Part shown: in pieces, positions 1 to 9,663 of the stretch
Numbering within the stretch: position 1 is the first letter of the stretch
Layout: each line of letters starts with the position of its first letter
Origin: Desulforhabdus amnigena
GTDB taxonomy: Bacteria > Desulfobacterota > Syntrophobacteria > Syntrophobacterales > Syntrophobacteraceae
Assembly: GCF_027925305.1 (NCBI RefSeq)
Contig: NZ_BSDR01000001.1
Coordinates: forward strand, 4,110,501 to 4,174,500
DNA: 64,000 bases
Direction of reading: 5' to 3'
Program-made: the position numbers and the translations under genes
The notes under the pieces: model-generated
The model's database searches: none
What the model was told of the DNA's origin: nothing
The model's input: the letters and a program-made list of their open reading frames with translations, nothing else

Positions 1-1184
1 ACACATCCTGCGCCAATGATTCCGGCAGTGGGCTGCGCTTTGAGGATAAATCCATTGTCATCGTATGCGGCATCCGCCGGGATTTTAGTGGTGGCGGAGC
101 TGGGCACCATTCCGGTGGCGAGCACCACGAGGTCGTACTGTTCCTTGAGAATTTTGCCGGTAGCCTGGTCTTCCACCTGCACGGTGACCAGGCCGGTGGC
201 AGGATCTTCGGTGATTTCTCCAGCCTTTCCCTTGATGAGGGTAACCCGGTCGTCGGATTGAACTTTATTGAAAAAGTCTTCGTACTTTCCAAGAGCGCGG
301 ATGTCGATATAGTAAATGGCGGCCTGTGCCTGTGGGTTTTGTTCCAAAAGATAGGTCGCCTGCTTGAGAGAAGCCAGGCAGCAGACGCCCGAACAATAGG
401 GCAGGTGGTTTTCATCGCGGGACCCGGCGCACTGGATGAAAGCGATTTTGTTGACTTGCGTGCCGTCCGAGATGCGGGTGATTTTGCCGTTGGTCGGCCC
501 GTTGTAGGAAGCGAGGCGCTCCATCATGACATTGGTGATGACATTTCGGTGTTTGCCTGCGCCGTAGTAGATGATTTTTTCCGCCGCGTATGGCTCCCAG
601 CCCGTTGCCCAAACGATGGCTCCGACCTTCAGGTCGAATTGCTCCGGTTGCATGGTGAGATCAATGGCGTCATAGGGACAGGATGCTTTGATTTTTTCCG
701 CTTCAGGCGTTCCAATGACTTCCGGAGCCAAAACGTACCGCATGGGAAATGCAAATTCGTGGGGCAAATACGCAGCCTTTACTTTATCCATCCCGTAATT
801 GAAGTCGTTTGGGATTTCTGTTTCCGCCGCCGCAGCGCAAAGGCCGCATCCGGTGCATTTTTCATTTACGAAGCGAGGACTGGTTTTAATGGTCACGTCA
901 AAGTCTCCCGCTTGACCTTCGATCTTTTGAACTTCCGCCATAGTGAAAAATCGTATAAGGGGGTTGCTTTTGATGCGGCGAAAGTTGATTTCCAATCCAC
1001 AGTTGGGAGGACATAATTTGGGAAAATACTTGTTCATCCGTGTAACACGTCCGCCCAGATAGGGCTGTTTTTCTACCAGATAGACCTGGCAACCAGCTTC
1101 AGCGGCCTCCAAAGCGGCGCTCAAGCCACTCATGCCGCCTCCCACCACTAGAATGCTCCGGTTTCCGCTCAACGAATCGGCCAT
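1..1184 (-). CDS. qmoA: QmoA, FAD/Fe-S subunit of the Qmo complex (3' end cut by window edge)
   Basis: HdrA-like flavoprotein of the quinone-interacting membrane-bound oxidoreductase, which in sulfate reducers is thought to pass electrons between the quinone pool and APS reductase. My translation starts at ATG 1184, 6 nt after a GGAGG site, and reads open to base 1. A Rossmann FAD motif GGGMSG is at residues 15-20. A ferredoxin-like cluster has Cys110, Cys113 and Cys116, and another Cys-Pro motif is near residue 170. About 394 residues are visible, so only a short C-terminus should be missing. It lies downstream of aprBA on the same strand, the usual aprBA-qmoABC order, but a terminator separates it from aprA. 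Family assignment is secure; the distinction from HdrA rests on the neighbours. Confidence 0.9.
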   Translation of the reverse strand, partial: MADSLSGNRSILVVGGGMSGLSAALEAAEAGCQVYLVEKQPYLGGRVTRMNKYFPKLCPPNCGLEINFRRIKSNPLIRFFTMAEVQKIEGQAGDFDVTIKTSPRFVNEKCTGCGLCAAAAETEIPNDFNYGMDKVKAAYLPHEFAFPMRYVLAPEVIGTPEAEKIKASCPYDAIDLTMQPEQFDLKVGAIVWATGWEPYAAEKIIYYGAGKHRNVITNVMMERLASYNGPTNGKITRISDGTQVNKIAFIQCAGSRDENHLPYCSGVCCLASLKQATYLLEQNPQAQAAIYYIDIRALGKYEDFFNKVQSDDRVTLIKGKAGEITEDPATGLVTVQVEDQATGKILKEQYDLVVLATGMVPSSATTKIPADAAYDDNGFILKAQPTAGIIGAGC

Positions 1185-1403
1185 ATAATTCCTCCGTGGT
1201 CTGTGTTTTATCCAGGTTGCATGGATTCATGGAAATGGGCAGGGATGCCTCTTTTGGTGCTGCAGTTCCCGAAAGAACAACAAACAAGAAAGACTAACTC
1301 ACTTGTGAAGACATTTTCAATACAAAAATTCCAGCCGGGTTCACATGAGACGAGCAAGGAGGAAGAGGGGCAGCAAGGGAACGAAGCACAATACGGAAAG
1401 AGC

Positions 1404-1440
1404 AAAAAAAAACCTCCGAGTGTAGAACACACCCGGAGGC
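1404..1440 (-). terminator. Intrinsic terminator after aprA
   Basis: On the minus strand a stem with CCTCCG/CGGAGG arms and an inner GTG/CAC (one bulge, loop TTCTA) is followed by a run of nine T. It begins 20 nt after the aprA stop, so most aprBA transcripts should stop before qmoA. Confidence 0.85.
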
Positions 1441-1460
1441 CAATTATCCAAGGTTCGCTA

Positions 1461-3365
1461 TTACACGATGTTTACAACAGGAACCTTCTTCATCGTCCAC
1501 TCACCGGTCTTGGGATTGTACACTGAGTTGACGAATACCTTCCAGTTCGCTTCATCCATATTGGGATAGTCAGCGCGGAAATAGTAACCGGGCCAACGGC
1601 TTTCCTCACGGAAGAGCACGTGACGCAGATGGCTTTCTGCAATCCACATACGGTGGGTATTTTCCCAGCAACGAAGCAGTTCGTGCAGGCTGGATGCAGC
1701 CAGCTTCTCGGAGTCTTCCTTCAGCATGCCAAGGAGTTCAAGACCTTTTTCCAGGAGAGCCTTGTTGGTGGTGAACTGTGCGCTAACGCCGGCGACATAT
1801 TCATCCATGATCTTCTGGAGGCGGAACATGAACATCTTGGGTTTGATGAAGTTGGGGTTGATGTCGGGATCGCTGGAGAGTGCGCCAAATTTCTCGAAGA
1901 GAGCCAAAGGTGCAAGGATTTTCTCTTTCCATGCAGCGATGGTCGCATCGTCAACCTGAGGAGCAACGTTGTTGTCCAGGATGTATGCGATAGCGCCCTT
2001 GGCTGCGATACGGCCTTCTGCGTGCGAGCCGGAGGAGAACTTGTGGCTGGATGCACCGGCGCCGTCACCAGCGGTGAAGAGACCCTTGACGGTGGTCATG
2101 TGGTTGTATACGCCAATGGGTTCCCACTGCTTCTTGTATTCTGCAGGCATAACATCTTCGGGACCGCACACCCAGGCACCGGAAGCGCCGGAGTGAGAAC
2201 CGATGAAGTAAGGCTCTGCAGGAGCGATTTCAGAAGATTTCTCTTCGGGCTGGATGTTGCTGCCCGCCCAGAGGAGAGCCTGGCTGATGGTCATATCCAG
2301 GAAGTCTTCCCATGCTTCTGCTTCCAGTTCCTTCATCTTTTTCTTGAAGGCCTTGGGATCGTCTTTGTACTTGGCTGCCAGGTTGGCGATGGCCTCTTCC
2401 GTTCTCATGTAGATGGGGCCTTTACCTGCCATGATGTCTTCCATACCCAGCCAGTTACGAAGGTTGGCGGGGATGGGCTTGGCCAAGCCGTAGGGAGCCC
2501 AATTGGGAAGCTCGTTGGCGCGGGTTACCATGTATTCCTCACCCAGAGCGTTGGTTGCACGGGATTTGAACAGGAGGAACCAGGCGCCTACAGGGCCGTA
2601 ACCATCTTTGAAACGTACGGGGATGAAGCGTACTTCCTGGCAGGTCATTTCTGCACCGGCCTTGATGGTGAAATATGCGGTAGAACCGGAGTTCCAGGGG
2701 GGATACCATGCACGACCCAAACCTTCACCTACTGAACGGGGACGGAAAACGTGCACCGCGCCACCCATCATAGCGATGGTTGCTTTTGCCTTGAAAACGT
2801 AGAACTTGTCTTCACGTACGCTGAAGCCTACACCACCGATGCACTTGTCACCGTCCATGAGGGGCTCAACAATGAAAACACGTTCGTACAGCCAATCCTT
2901 GAAGCCGGCTTCGTTCATGGCGTTCTTGGCGGCTTCCGCAACGATGACCTTGTAGGATTCACCGTTGATCATGATCTGCCAGCGGCCTTCATGAACATAC
3001 TCGCCCTTTTCATCTTTCCAGATGGGAAGACCCCATTTTTCAAAAAGATGAACGGAAGAGTCAACGTGGCGTGCGATATCATATACCAGGTCTTCACGGG
3101 AGATGCCCATGAGGTCCTGACGTACGTATTTTACGTAATCTTCAAGGGTGTTCTTGCCCTTGGCGTAGCCAATGTACTGGTTGATGGCGGAAAGACCCAT
3201 AGCAACAGCGCCGGAACGGTCCATAGCTGCCTTATCAACCACGGTTACCTTCAGACCATGTTTTTTTGCCCAGTAAGCAGCTTCGAAGGTAGCGCCACAG
3301 GCGGACATACCACCGCCAATGATCAGAAGATCGGTATCGACGACTACGGTTTCAAAATTAGGCAT
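1461..3365 (-). CDS. aprA: Adenylylsulfate (APS) reductase, alpha subunit
   Basis: Catalytic flavoprotein of dissimilatory APS reductase: in the cytoplasm it reduces APS to sulfite and AMP using FAD. The 634-residue product opens with the FAD dinucleotide motif (GGG at 17-19) and continues through the fumarate-reductase-like fold, with a conserved His in a GSHAEG motif near residue 450. Length and sequence fit sulfate-reducer AprA rather than the assimilatory enzyme. The start at 3365 follows AAGGAGG by 4-5 nt. aprB is 26 nt upstream and the two form one transcription unit ending at the terminator 1404-1440. Confidence 0.97.
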   Translation of the reverse strand: MPNFETVVVDTDLLIIGGGMSACGATFEAAYWAKKHGLKVTVVDKAAMDRSGAVAMGLSAINQYIGYAKGKNTLEDYVKYVRQDLMGISREDLVYDIARHVDSSVHLFEKWGLPIWKDEKGEYVHEGRWQIMINGESYKVIVAEAAKNAMNEAGFKDWLYERVFIVEPLMDGDKCIGGVGFSVREDKFYVFKAKATIAMMGGAVHVFRPRSVGEGLGRAWYPPWNSGSTAYFTIKAGAEMTCQEVRFIPVRFKDGYGPVGAWFLLFKSRATNALGEEYMVTRANELPNWAPYGLAKPIPANLRNWLGMEDIMAGKGPIYMRTEEAIANLAAKYKDDPKAFKKKMKELEAEAWEDFLDMTISQALLWAGSNIQPEEKSSEIAPAEPYFIGSHSGASGAWVCGPEDVMPAEYKKQWEPIGVYNHMTTVKGLFTAGDGAGASSHKFSSGSHAEGRIAAKGAIAYILDNNVAPQVDDATIAAWKEKILAPLALFEKFGALSSDPDINPNFIKPKMFMFRLQKIMDEYVAGVSAQFTTNKALLEKGLELLGMLKEDSEKLAASSLHELLRCWENTHRMWIAESHLRHVLFREESRWPGYYFRADYPNMDEANWKVFVNSVYNPKTGEWTMKKVPVVNIV

Positions 3366-3391
3366 ATCGTTACCTCCTTATGGGGTTGTTG

Positions 3392-3832
3392 TTACTTCAG
3401 GGTGGGAAGGGTATCCTGGCCAGTAGAAGCAGGTTCGGTACAGAGGATGGGGCTCTTGATGTCATCCGTACCCGTTGCATACCCTGCCAAAGGATTCGCC
3501 TTGCCTTCCGGGGTGGTCCGGATGGGGAACTTGAAGCGTTTTACCTGGCCGTTACGGAACTTAACGGTCCACATAATGTCTTCGGAACCACGGAGGGGCA
3601 CCACTGAAGCTCCCATAGGAACGAAGTCGGCGTAGGCGCGTACGTCAATGGCCTGCTGGGGACAGATCTTAACGCAATTGTAGCATTCCCAGCACATTTC
3701 GGGAGCGCGGTTGTAACCTTTCATTTTCTCTTTGTCGAGAACCATCAGGTCCTGGGGGCAGATGTACATGCATGCTGTCTTGTCTTGGCCTTTGCAGCCA
3801 TCGCACTTTTCAAGGATTACATAACTTGGCAT
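3392..3832 (-). CDS. aprB: Adenylylsulfate (APS) reductase, beta subunit
   Basis: Electron-transfer subunit of APS reductase, carrying two [4Fe-4S] clusters that feed the FAD of AprA. The ligands are visible: Cys10, 13, 21, 25 for one set and Cys47, 50, 53, 57 for the other. The rest of the 146 residues is the C-terminal tail that wraps around AprA in known structures. The start ATG at 3832 follows AGGAGG. It is first in the aprBA unit, behind a roughly 290 nt leader and a consensus promoter. Confidence 0.97.
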   Translation of the reverse strand: MPSYVILEKCDGCKGQDKTACMYICPQDLMVLDKEKMKGYNRAPEMCWECYNCVKICPQQAIDVRAYADFVPMGASVVPLRGSEDIMWTVKFRNGQVKRFKFPIRTTPEGKANPLAGYATGTDDIKSPILCTEPASTGQDTLPTLK

Positions 3833-4128
3833 AACTATCCTCCTAAGAGTTTATACTTTATCCTTAAGCCTATCGTTCACAATTGTCTGGAAGCCCTATC
3901 TGTGCCCTACACCTCCCTTCTTGAATCCGCACTCACCCTCTTGCCGAGAGCAAGCTGTTTGGTAGAAATGATCACTGCTGTGTTTTACTTATCTCTTCTT
4001 CACGTCCCAAGCGATTCCAACGTGAAGTTTGATCGCCAGTCTTAATGCTGTACCCCGAGCCTACCCTTCATGCCGGTAATTCTTTCCGAAAAAAAGGACC
4101 GCTTGCTTGTGCATTATATTGCAAGCTC

Positions 4129-4156
4129 ATTATAGGGACGGTCTTCCCATTGTCAA
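4129..4156 (-). promoter_or_regulatory. Consensus sigma-70 promoter for aprBA
   Basis: Read on the minus strand, TTGACA (4151-4156) and TATAAT (4129-4134) are both perfect hexamers with a 16 bp spacer. The start would be near 4121, giving aprBA a leader of about 290 nt (3833-4121). Apart from this promoter I see no gene in 3833-4383. Confidence 0.75.
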
Positions 4157-4383
4157 GGGAAAAATATGCAAATTTTCACAAGTGCAAAAACTGACATGCC
4201 GAAAGGGAGGAAAGAGACGATTTCGGCCGTATGACGGCCACCAAACGCACATGTCTTTATAAATCATGCGGGCGGATAATTAGCACGGATGAATCAAAAA
4301 TGCAAGGCCGGAGAAAATGAGATCAGGTGCCTTTTGTGCTTGAATCTACAGGCGCAGGAGCTGTTTTGGTTGTCGCTTCTCAT

Positions 4384-4435
4384 GAGAAAAAACGAACGAT
4401 ACCCGCTTTCCAGGGAATGGAAAGCGGGTATCGTT
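4384..4435 (-). terminator. Intrinsic terminator after sat
   Basis: A perfect 17 bp stem (AACGATACCCGCTTTCC and its complement, 4395-4435) is followed on the minus strand by a T run. It begins about 37 nt after the sat stop. Confidence 0.9.
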
Positions 4436-4471
4436 AAAACAAAGCCACCAGTGATGCAGGCAATGGCGAAC

Positions 4472-5665
4472 TTATTTTACGGTAGACTGGTAATAGGCCA
4501 TGAGAATCTTTGCCACTTCCGGACGGGAGAATTCCGGTGGAGGAGCCTGACCCTCAGAAAGCATGGCGCGTACTTTGGTTCCGGAGAGCAGAATGAAATC
4601 ATCTTTTGTATGGTCGGGAACGTCGCGCATCATGACAACGCGTCCGAGCTTCTTGGACCATGCGGTGTGGTCTGCCATATAGATTTCGATTTCGAGTGCA
4701 CCCTTGGGTACCTCTTCGGTGAAAATGGTTTGAGCGTCAAACGGGCCATAGTAGTCGCCGACGCCGGCATGGTCACGGCCGACGATGAAATGGGTACAGC
4801 CGCAATTCTGACGGAAGAGAGCATGCAACACGGCTTCGCGGGGACCGGCGTAGAGCATGTCGAAGCCGTAACCCGTGATCAGAACCGTATTGGGTTCAAA
4901 ATAGAGTTCCACCATCTTCCGGATGCATGCATCACGAACATCTGCAGGGATATCCCCTGGTTTCAGGCGGCCAAGCAGCATGTGGATGAGAATACCATCG
5001 GCCTTGACATCGTTGTAAGCCATGCGGCAGAGTTCTTCGTGGGCGCGGTGCATGGGGTTACGTGTCTGGAAGGCAACCACTTTTTCCCATCCGAGCTTCT
5101 GCATCTCTTCACGGATCTGGTAGGCGGTGCGGAAGGTTTCAGGGAAATCCAGCTCAAAATAGGAAAAGTTGAGCACTTTGATGGGGCCGGAAATGGCGAA
5201 ATTGCCCACTGTATTGAAAGCCTTCACTCCCGGGTGTTCCATATCGGTCGTGCGGTAGACTTTCTCTGTCATGAACTTCATCTGGTCGGCGGTGACTTCT
5301 TCGATATCTTCCACATCCATGATCGCCAGAACAGGCTGGCCGGCGACGTTGGGATCACGCAGAGCGATTCTTTTGGCACCTTTGATGCGAGCAGCCTCTT
5401 TTTTCACCATGTTCAAAATGGGAACAGGGAAAAAGATCCCCTTTGTCGTCATCATCTTTTCTGCACAGCTCATGGCATCCGCGACATTCATGAAGCCGGT
5501 CAGCGGGTTGAAATATCCGCCACCCAGCATGACGGCGTTTCCGGCTGCTGCAGAAGACACGACGATTGAAGGCAACTCAATCGCTTCCTTGGCCAATTCC
5601 GCGCGTATCTTCGGGTCCATAACGTAAAGCGGGTTCAACGTTTTCGATCCATGTGGCTTAATCAT
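4472..5665 (-). CDS. sat: Sulfate adenylyltransferase (ATP sulfurylase)
   Basis: Activates sulfate with ATP to APS and pyrophosphate, the first step of dissimilatory sulfate reduction; the product is the substrate of AprBA encoded next door. The 397-residue homo-oligomeric type is recognised by QTRNPMHRAH (200-209), the nucleotide-binding loop, and by GRDHAGVGDYYGP further on. There is no APS-kinase domain, consistent with a dissimilatory role. It has its own terminator and about 270 nt of untranslated sequence before a possible TTGACA -35 box (complement of 5962-5967), so it is probably transcribed separately from aprBA. Confidence 0.97.
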   Translation of the reverse strand: MIKPHGSKTLNPLYVMDPKIRAELAKEAIELPSIVVSSAAAGNAVMLGGGYFNPLTGFMNVADAMSCAEKMMTTKGIFFPVPILNMVKKEAARIKGAKRIALRDPNVAGQPVLAIMDVEDIEEVTADQMKFMTEKVYRTTDMEHPGVKAFNTVGNFAISGPIKVLNFSYFELDFPETFRTAYQIREEMQKLGWEKVVAFQTRNPMHRAHEELCRMAYNDVKADGILIHMLLGRLKPGDIPADVRDACIRKMVELYFEPNTVLITGYGFDMLYAGPREAVLHALFRQNCGCTHFIVGRDHAGVGDYYGPFDAQTIFTEEVPKGALEIEIYMADHTAWSKKLGRVVMMRDVPDHTKDDFILLSGTKVRAMLSEGQAPPPEFSRPEVAKILMAYYQSTVK

Positions 5666-6189
5666 AATTCTTTCCTCTCTAACCTGATTCCTGATTGATG
5701 AATTTCTCCGCTAACACGTGAAACAAAACACTCATGCCAGACATGCAGCGTGCGCCTTGAGGCACTTGACAACCCTTCTGAACGACCTGCAGTAGGCCCG
5801 CCGCCTTTGATAGCATCCCTTCCAGACAGCCAACATTCAAGCTGGAGACGGGCGTTCCCTCGTACCTGAAACGCTCATCATACCCGCTGGATGAGAATAC
5901 CTGAAAGTCCGCTTTTCTTCCGCACTTCAATCGTGCTAACTGTTATCAAATTTTCCATTGATGTCAAGCTGAAACTGTTATGTTTTTCACAAACACGAAC
6001 CGAGAACCCATTCGAATTTCTTATTTATGTTCTTTGGCTGTGATCTTTTTAATGGATTTTACGGGAAGAGATGGGGCATTTATAGCGAATTCCATCTCAA
6101 TAACTGAAAGATTTCAGAGAAAGAGAGATGTGACACCCACAAAAAGAGATTTGGGAAGCGCACGCATGTATTTCATGATAAACGTACCG
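5666..6189. other. Intergenic region between divergent sat and K+ channel
   Basis: No convincing gene. Short open frames lack ribosome sites and family resemblance. A minus-strand TTGACA at 5962-5967 may be the -35 box of sat, but no good -10 stands at the right distance. Confidence 0.5.
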
Positions 6190-6300
6190 GGCAGATCTGG
6201 ATGAGGTATGAGTGCCCCACTCGTTTGATTTCGAAGATCGGGGGATTGGATCTGCCTGCGCAGGGGTGAGGCTTTCCCGGTGATGTGTCCACCTTGCAGG
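6190..6300 (+). promoter_or_regulatory. Structured 5' leader of the K+ channel gene
   Basis: Two consecutive foldable blocks. GGCAGATC (6190-6197) pairs with GATCTGCC (6249-6256) around an inner GAGTG/CACTC hairpin, and CCTGC (6255-6259) pairs with GCAGG (6296-6300). I could not match it to a known riboswitch; the c-di-AMP class, common before K+ channels, was considered and not matched. Confidence 0.35.
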
Positions 6301-6333
6301 TTCATGTTACCCCATTACATCAGGTTGAGTTGA

Positions 6334-7347
6334 ATGGCGGAAAAGTACTGGATGGCGACAACCGGCAGGCATGTGATTGTACTCATTTTGCTTTCGGTGC
6401 TTCTCATTGGTTTTGGAACCATGGGATACATCATCATTGAAGGGTATCCCTTTGTAGATGCCCTATATATGACGATCATCACTCTCACGACGGTTGGCTT
6501 CGGAGAGGTAAAGCCGCTGGATCAGAATGGGCGGATTTTCACGATTTTGCTCATTTTCTTGGGAGCCGGTTTTGTGGCATACAATCTGGCTTATTTCAGC
6601 CAACTTTTTCTCGATGGCGATTGGCTTGAGATTTACCGGAGGCGTAAGTTGGAAAAAACGCTCGAACAACTCAAAAACCATTATATCATTTGTGGTTATG
6701 GCCAGATGGGGCAGATCATCGTGCGGGAACTGCAACGCTATAACGTGCCCGCTGTGGTCATAGAAAATGACGATTCACTCCTCCTTAAAATAAAGGAGAA
6801 GGGGATACTTTATTTGGCAGGGGATGCTACGGAGGAAGAAAATCTCCTTGCCGCCGGCATCATGAAAGCCAAGGGACTGGTATCTGTTGTGAGCAAGGAT
6901 ACGGACAATGTTTTCATTGTCCTTACTGCCCGAGACCTCAAAAAGGATTTGTATATCTTCAGTCGTGCCGGCACCCAGGGCAGTGAGAAAAGACTGTGTA
7001 AAGCCGGAGCCAACCGGGTGGTCTCCCCATTTGCCATCGGTGCTACCCGCATCGCCCAAAATATCCTGCGTCCCACCGTGACCGACTTTCTGGAACTGGC
7101 CCTCTCGGAGGAAGGGATGGAATTGAGCATGGAAGAATTTTTCCTCTCCGATCAGTCCACCCTGATCGGAAAAAAGCTCATCGATTCGGGAATTCGAAGC
7201 CAATATAATCTGATCGTTGTCGCCATCAAGCATCACGATGGCAAAATGATTTATAATCCCTCGCCTCGACAGACGCTTGAAGCCGGCGATATCCTTGTGA
7301 TGATCGGTCCGAGGGAAAACCTGCGTCGTTTTTCCAGCGAACTTTGA
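6334..7347 (+). CDS. RCK-domain potassium channel
   Basis: Two-transmembrane K+ channel of the Kch/MthK type. TM1 is near residues 12-35, followed by the pore loop with selectivity filter TVGFGE (53-58) and TM2 near 66-90. After a basic linker comes a TrkA-N/RCK domain with the nucleotide-binding motif GYGQMG (121-126), then a TrkA-C domain at the C-terminus. The filter has Phe and Glu where many channels have Tyr and Asp; this variant occurs in bacterial channels. The start at 6334 follows AGGTTGAG. It stands alone behind a structured leader. Confidence 0.9.
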   Translation: MAEKYWMATTGRHVIVLILLSVLLIGFGTMGYIIIEGYPFVDALYMTIITLTTVGFGEVKPLDQNGRIFTILLIFLGAGFVAYNLAYFSQLFLDGDWLEIYRRRKLEKTLEQLKNHYIICGYGQMGQIIVRELQRYNVPAVVIENDDSLLLKIKEKGILYLAGDATEEENLLAAGIMKAKGLVSVVSKDTDNVFIVLTARDLKKDLYIFSRAGTQGSEKRLCKAGANRVVSPFAIGATRIAQNILRPTVTDFLELALSEEGMELSMEEFFLSDQSTLIGKKLIDSGIRSQYNLIVVAIKHHDGKMIYNPSPRQTLEAGDILVMIGPRENLRRFSSEL

Positions 7348-7533
7348 TAATGCAGCCATCCTCCCTTGATTTACGGAAGATTCAAGCACTTCAAAAGATT
7401 TGACAAGAACAAATTGATTTCCTATAAACAAACAAATTTTGTAGGAAAAGAGACCTGATTCAATTTTAGGCCCTCGATCTACCCCCGTAAAGCGGGGCAT
7501 TCACTTTTTCAGCTTCATCTTATGGAGGGACAA

Positions 7534-8715
7534 ATGCAACAGGCGGTCATTGTCAGCGCTCTAAGGACTCCCGTGGGCAGTTTTGGAAAGTCTTTAAACT
7601 CCGTTCCTGCTGTAGAGCTTGGAGTAACGGCTCTCAAGGAATCTCTGCGGCGTATTCCATTGGAAGCCGAGCAAATCGATGAGGTCATTCTGGGCAATGT
7701 GCTTCAGGGAGGTTTAGGGCAGAATCCGGCACGGCAAGTAGCCATACACGCCGGCCTTCCAAAAGAAATTCCTGCTTTTACCATAAACAAGGTCTGCGCC
7801 TCCGGTCTGAAATCCGTTTTTCTGGCAGCACAGGCGGTCATGCTTGGAGATGCGGATGTTGTCGTTGCCGGGGGAATCGAAAACATGTCCCGGGCTCCTT
7901 ATGTCCTGAACGGTTGCCGCTGGGGACAGCGCATGGGAGACGGCAAGTTGATCGACTTGATGATTCTCGATGGTCTATGGGATGCCTTTAATGGATACCA
8001 TATGGGCATTACCGCCGAGAATGTATCCGCCAAGTTTGGAGTGAGCCGTCAGGAACAGGACGAGTTTGCTCTGGCGAGCCAGCAAAAAGCCGAAGCCGCG
8101 ATAAAGAGTGGAAGATTCAAAGACGAAATCGTGCCCGTCGAAATCCCCCAAAGAAAAGGAAAGCCCGTCATTTTTGATACGGACGAACATCCCCGTTTTG
8201 GAACTACTCTCGAGGCCTTGAACAAGCTTCCACCTGCCTTCAAGCCCGATGGGACGGTGACTGCGGGCAATGCTTCGGGGATCAATGACGCAGCCTGTAT
8301 CATCATCGTCATGTCGGAAAAGAAGGCGGCATCTCTGGGGCTGAAGCCGCTGGCGGCGATCAGAAGCTATGCATCCAGCGGTGTAGATCCTTCGATCATG
8401 GGGATTGGCCCGGTGCGAGCGAGCCAGAAAGCATTGGCTCGGGCGGGATGGTCTCCTCAGGATTTGGATCTGGTCGAAGCCAATGAGGCTTTTGCCGCTC
8501 AGGCCATCGTTGTGAACCGTGAACTGGGATGGGATCTTTCGAAAGTGAATGTCAATGGTGGGGCCATTGCCTTAGGGCATCCCATTGGTGCTTCCGGCGC
8601 CCGCATTCTGACGACGCTTCTGCACGAGATGCAGAAACGCGATGCCAAGAAGGGGTTGGCGACCCTTTGCATCGGCGGAGGGCAGGGATCGGCCATTGTC
8701 GTGGAACGTCCATAG
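7534..8715 (+). CDS. Acetyl-CoA acetyltransferase (thiolase)
   Basis: Condenses or cleaves acetoacetyl-CoA in short-chain acyl-CoA metabolism. The three catalytic elements are present: the nucleophilic Cys88 in VCASGLKS, the His in [14 protein letters not shown] near residue 345, and the C-terminal Cys in CIGGGQG. I start at ATG 7534 (393 aa) because GGAGGG sits 5 nt before it; an in-frame ATG at 7522 overlaps that site and has none of its own. First gene of a three-gene unit with crotonase and acyl-CoA dehydrogenase, so the likely role is butyrate-type oxidation or synthesis. No 3-hydroxyacyl-CoA dehydrogenase is nearby. Confidence 0.93.
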   Translation: MQQAVIVSALRTPVGSFGKSLNSVPAVELGVTALKESLRRIPLEAEQIDEVILGNVLQGGLGQNPARQVAIHAGLPKEIPAFTINKVCASGLKSVFLAAQAVMLGDADVVVAGGIENMSRAPYVLNGCRWGQRMGDGKLIDLMILDGLWDAFNGYHMGITAENVSAKFGVSRQEQDEFALASQQKAEAAIKSGRFKDEIVPVEIPQRKGKPVIFDTDEHPRFGTTLEALNKLPPAFKPDGTVTAGNASGINDAACIIIVMSEKKAASLGLKPLAAIRSYASSGVDPSIMGIGPVRASQKALARAGWSPQDLDLVEANEAFAAQAIVVNRELGWDLSKVNVNGGAIALGHPIGASGARILTTLLHEMQKRDAKKGLATLCIGGGQGSAIVVERP

Positions 8716-8753
8716 GTTGCCAATGACTTTTTGGGAGAGAGGGAATTCACGTT

Positions 8754-9545
8754 ATGGCATATGAAAATATCCTTTTCGAAGTGAAAGATGGAGTCGGTGT
8801 TCTTACTTTCAACAGGCCGAAAGCCTTGAATGCTCTGAACCCGAAGACCTTGGAAGAAGTGGAATCGGTCATCGACGCGACTCGAAAAGACGAAAACATT
8901 CGAGTATTGGTGCTCACCGGCGCGGGGGACAAGGCCTTCGTTGCTGGAGCCGATATTTCTGAGTTTCCCAAAATGAATCCCCTTCAAGCCAGAATGTTTG
9001 CCGAGAAAGGGCAAGAGGTCTTTTTTAAGTTGGAACAATTGCCCAAACCGGTGCTGGCCTGTGTCAACGGGTTCGCACTGGGTGGAGGGTGCGAAATCGC
9101 CATGAGCTGCGATTTCATTTATGCAAGCGATAAAGCCAAATTCGGGCAACCGGAGGTCAATCTCGGTGTTATCCCCGGATTTGGTGGTACCCAGAGACTG
9201 GCTCGTCTGATAGGCCGGGCCAAGGCCAAAGAGCTTTGTATGACGGGAGAAATGATCGATGCGCAACAGGCCAAAGACCTTGGTCTGGTCGCAAAGGTCT
9301 TTCCTGCGGACCAACTCATGGAAGAAACCATGAAGGTGGCGAAACTGCTGTCTACAAGAGGGCAGGGGGTTCTACGCAGCATCAAACAAGTCGTGGATCG
9401 CGGCATGGATGTAGACCTCAAAACGGGATGTGCGCTGGAAGCAGAGGCATTTGGCGTCTGTTTTGCCAGTCAGGATGCAAAAGAGGGGGTCTCCGCTTTT
9501 CTTGAAAAGCGCAAACCCCAATTCAAAGGAAGCCTGGAAAGCTGA
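8754..9545 (+). CDS. Enoyl-CoA hydratase (crotonase)
   Basis: Hydrates crotonyl-CoA to 3-hydroxybutyryl-CoA. It is a standard 263-residue crotonase fold with both catalytic glutamates, Glu114 (in GGGCEIAMSCD) and Glu134 (in QPEVNLGV), and the oxyanion-hole motif AGADI at 65-69. Both acids being present favours a true hydratase over other superfamily members. Thiolase is 38 nt upstream and acyl-CoA dehydrogenase 118 nt downstream, all on the same strand. Confidence 0.93.
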   Translation: MAYENILFEVKDGVGVLTFNRPKALNALNPKTLEEVESVIDATRKDENIRVLVLTGAGDKAFVAGADISEFPKMNPLQARMFAEKGQEVFFKLEQLPKPVLACVNGFALGGGCEIAMSCDFIYASDKAKFGQPEVNLGVIPGFGGTQRLARLIGRAKAKELCMTGEMIDAQQAKDLGLVAKVFPADQLMEETMKVAKLLSTRGQGVLRSIKQVVDRGMDVDLKTGCALEAEAFGVCFASQDAKEGVSAFLEKRKPQFKGSLES

Positions 9546-9663
9546 GATGGGTACGGAGACTTCGAAAAATGCCAGGGGCGGAATGACGATTTCTGCCGCC
9601 GTGCACTGAGGTTTGTTGTAGAGGAAATTTGGTGAGGCAGCATTTTCACATGGAGGAGAGACC

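Noticed and set aside
1620-2735. 371-codon plus-strand ORF opposite aprA
   Set aside because: Shadow of aprA.
4289-5569. 426-codon plus-strand ORF opposite sat
   Set aside because: Antisense to a certain gene, with low-complexity His/Gly/Phe composition and no family; an artefact of GC-rich codons on the other strand.
5679-5930. 83-codon ORF directly upstream of sat
   Set aside because: No ribosome site, no family; more likely the sat leader.
6190-6333. c-di-AMP riboswitch before the K+ channel
   Set aside because: Structured, but the conserved ydaO-class sequence blocks are not present.
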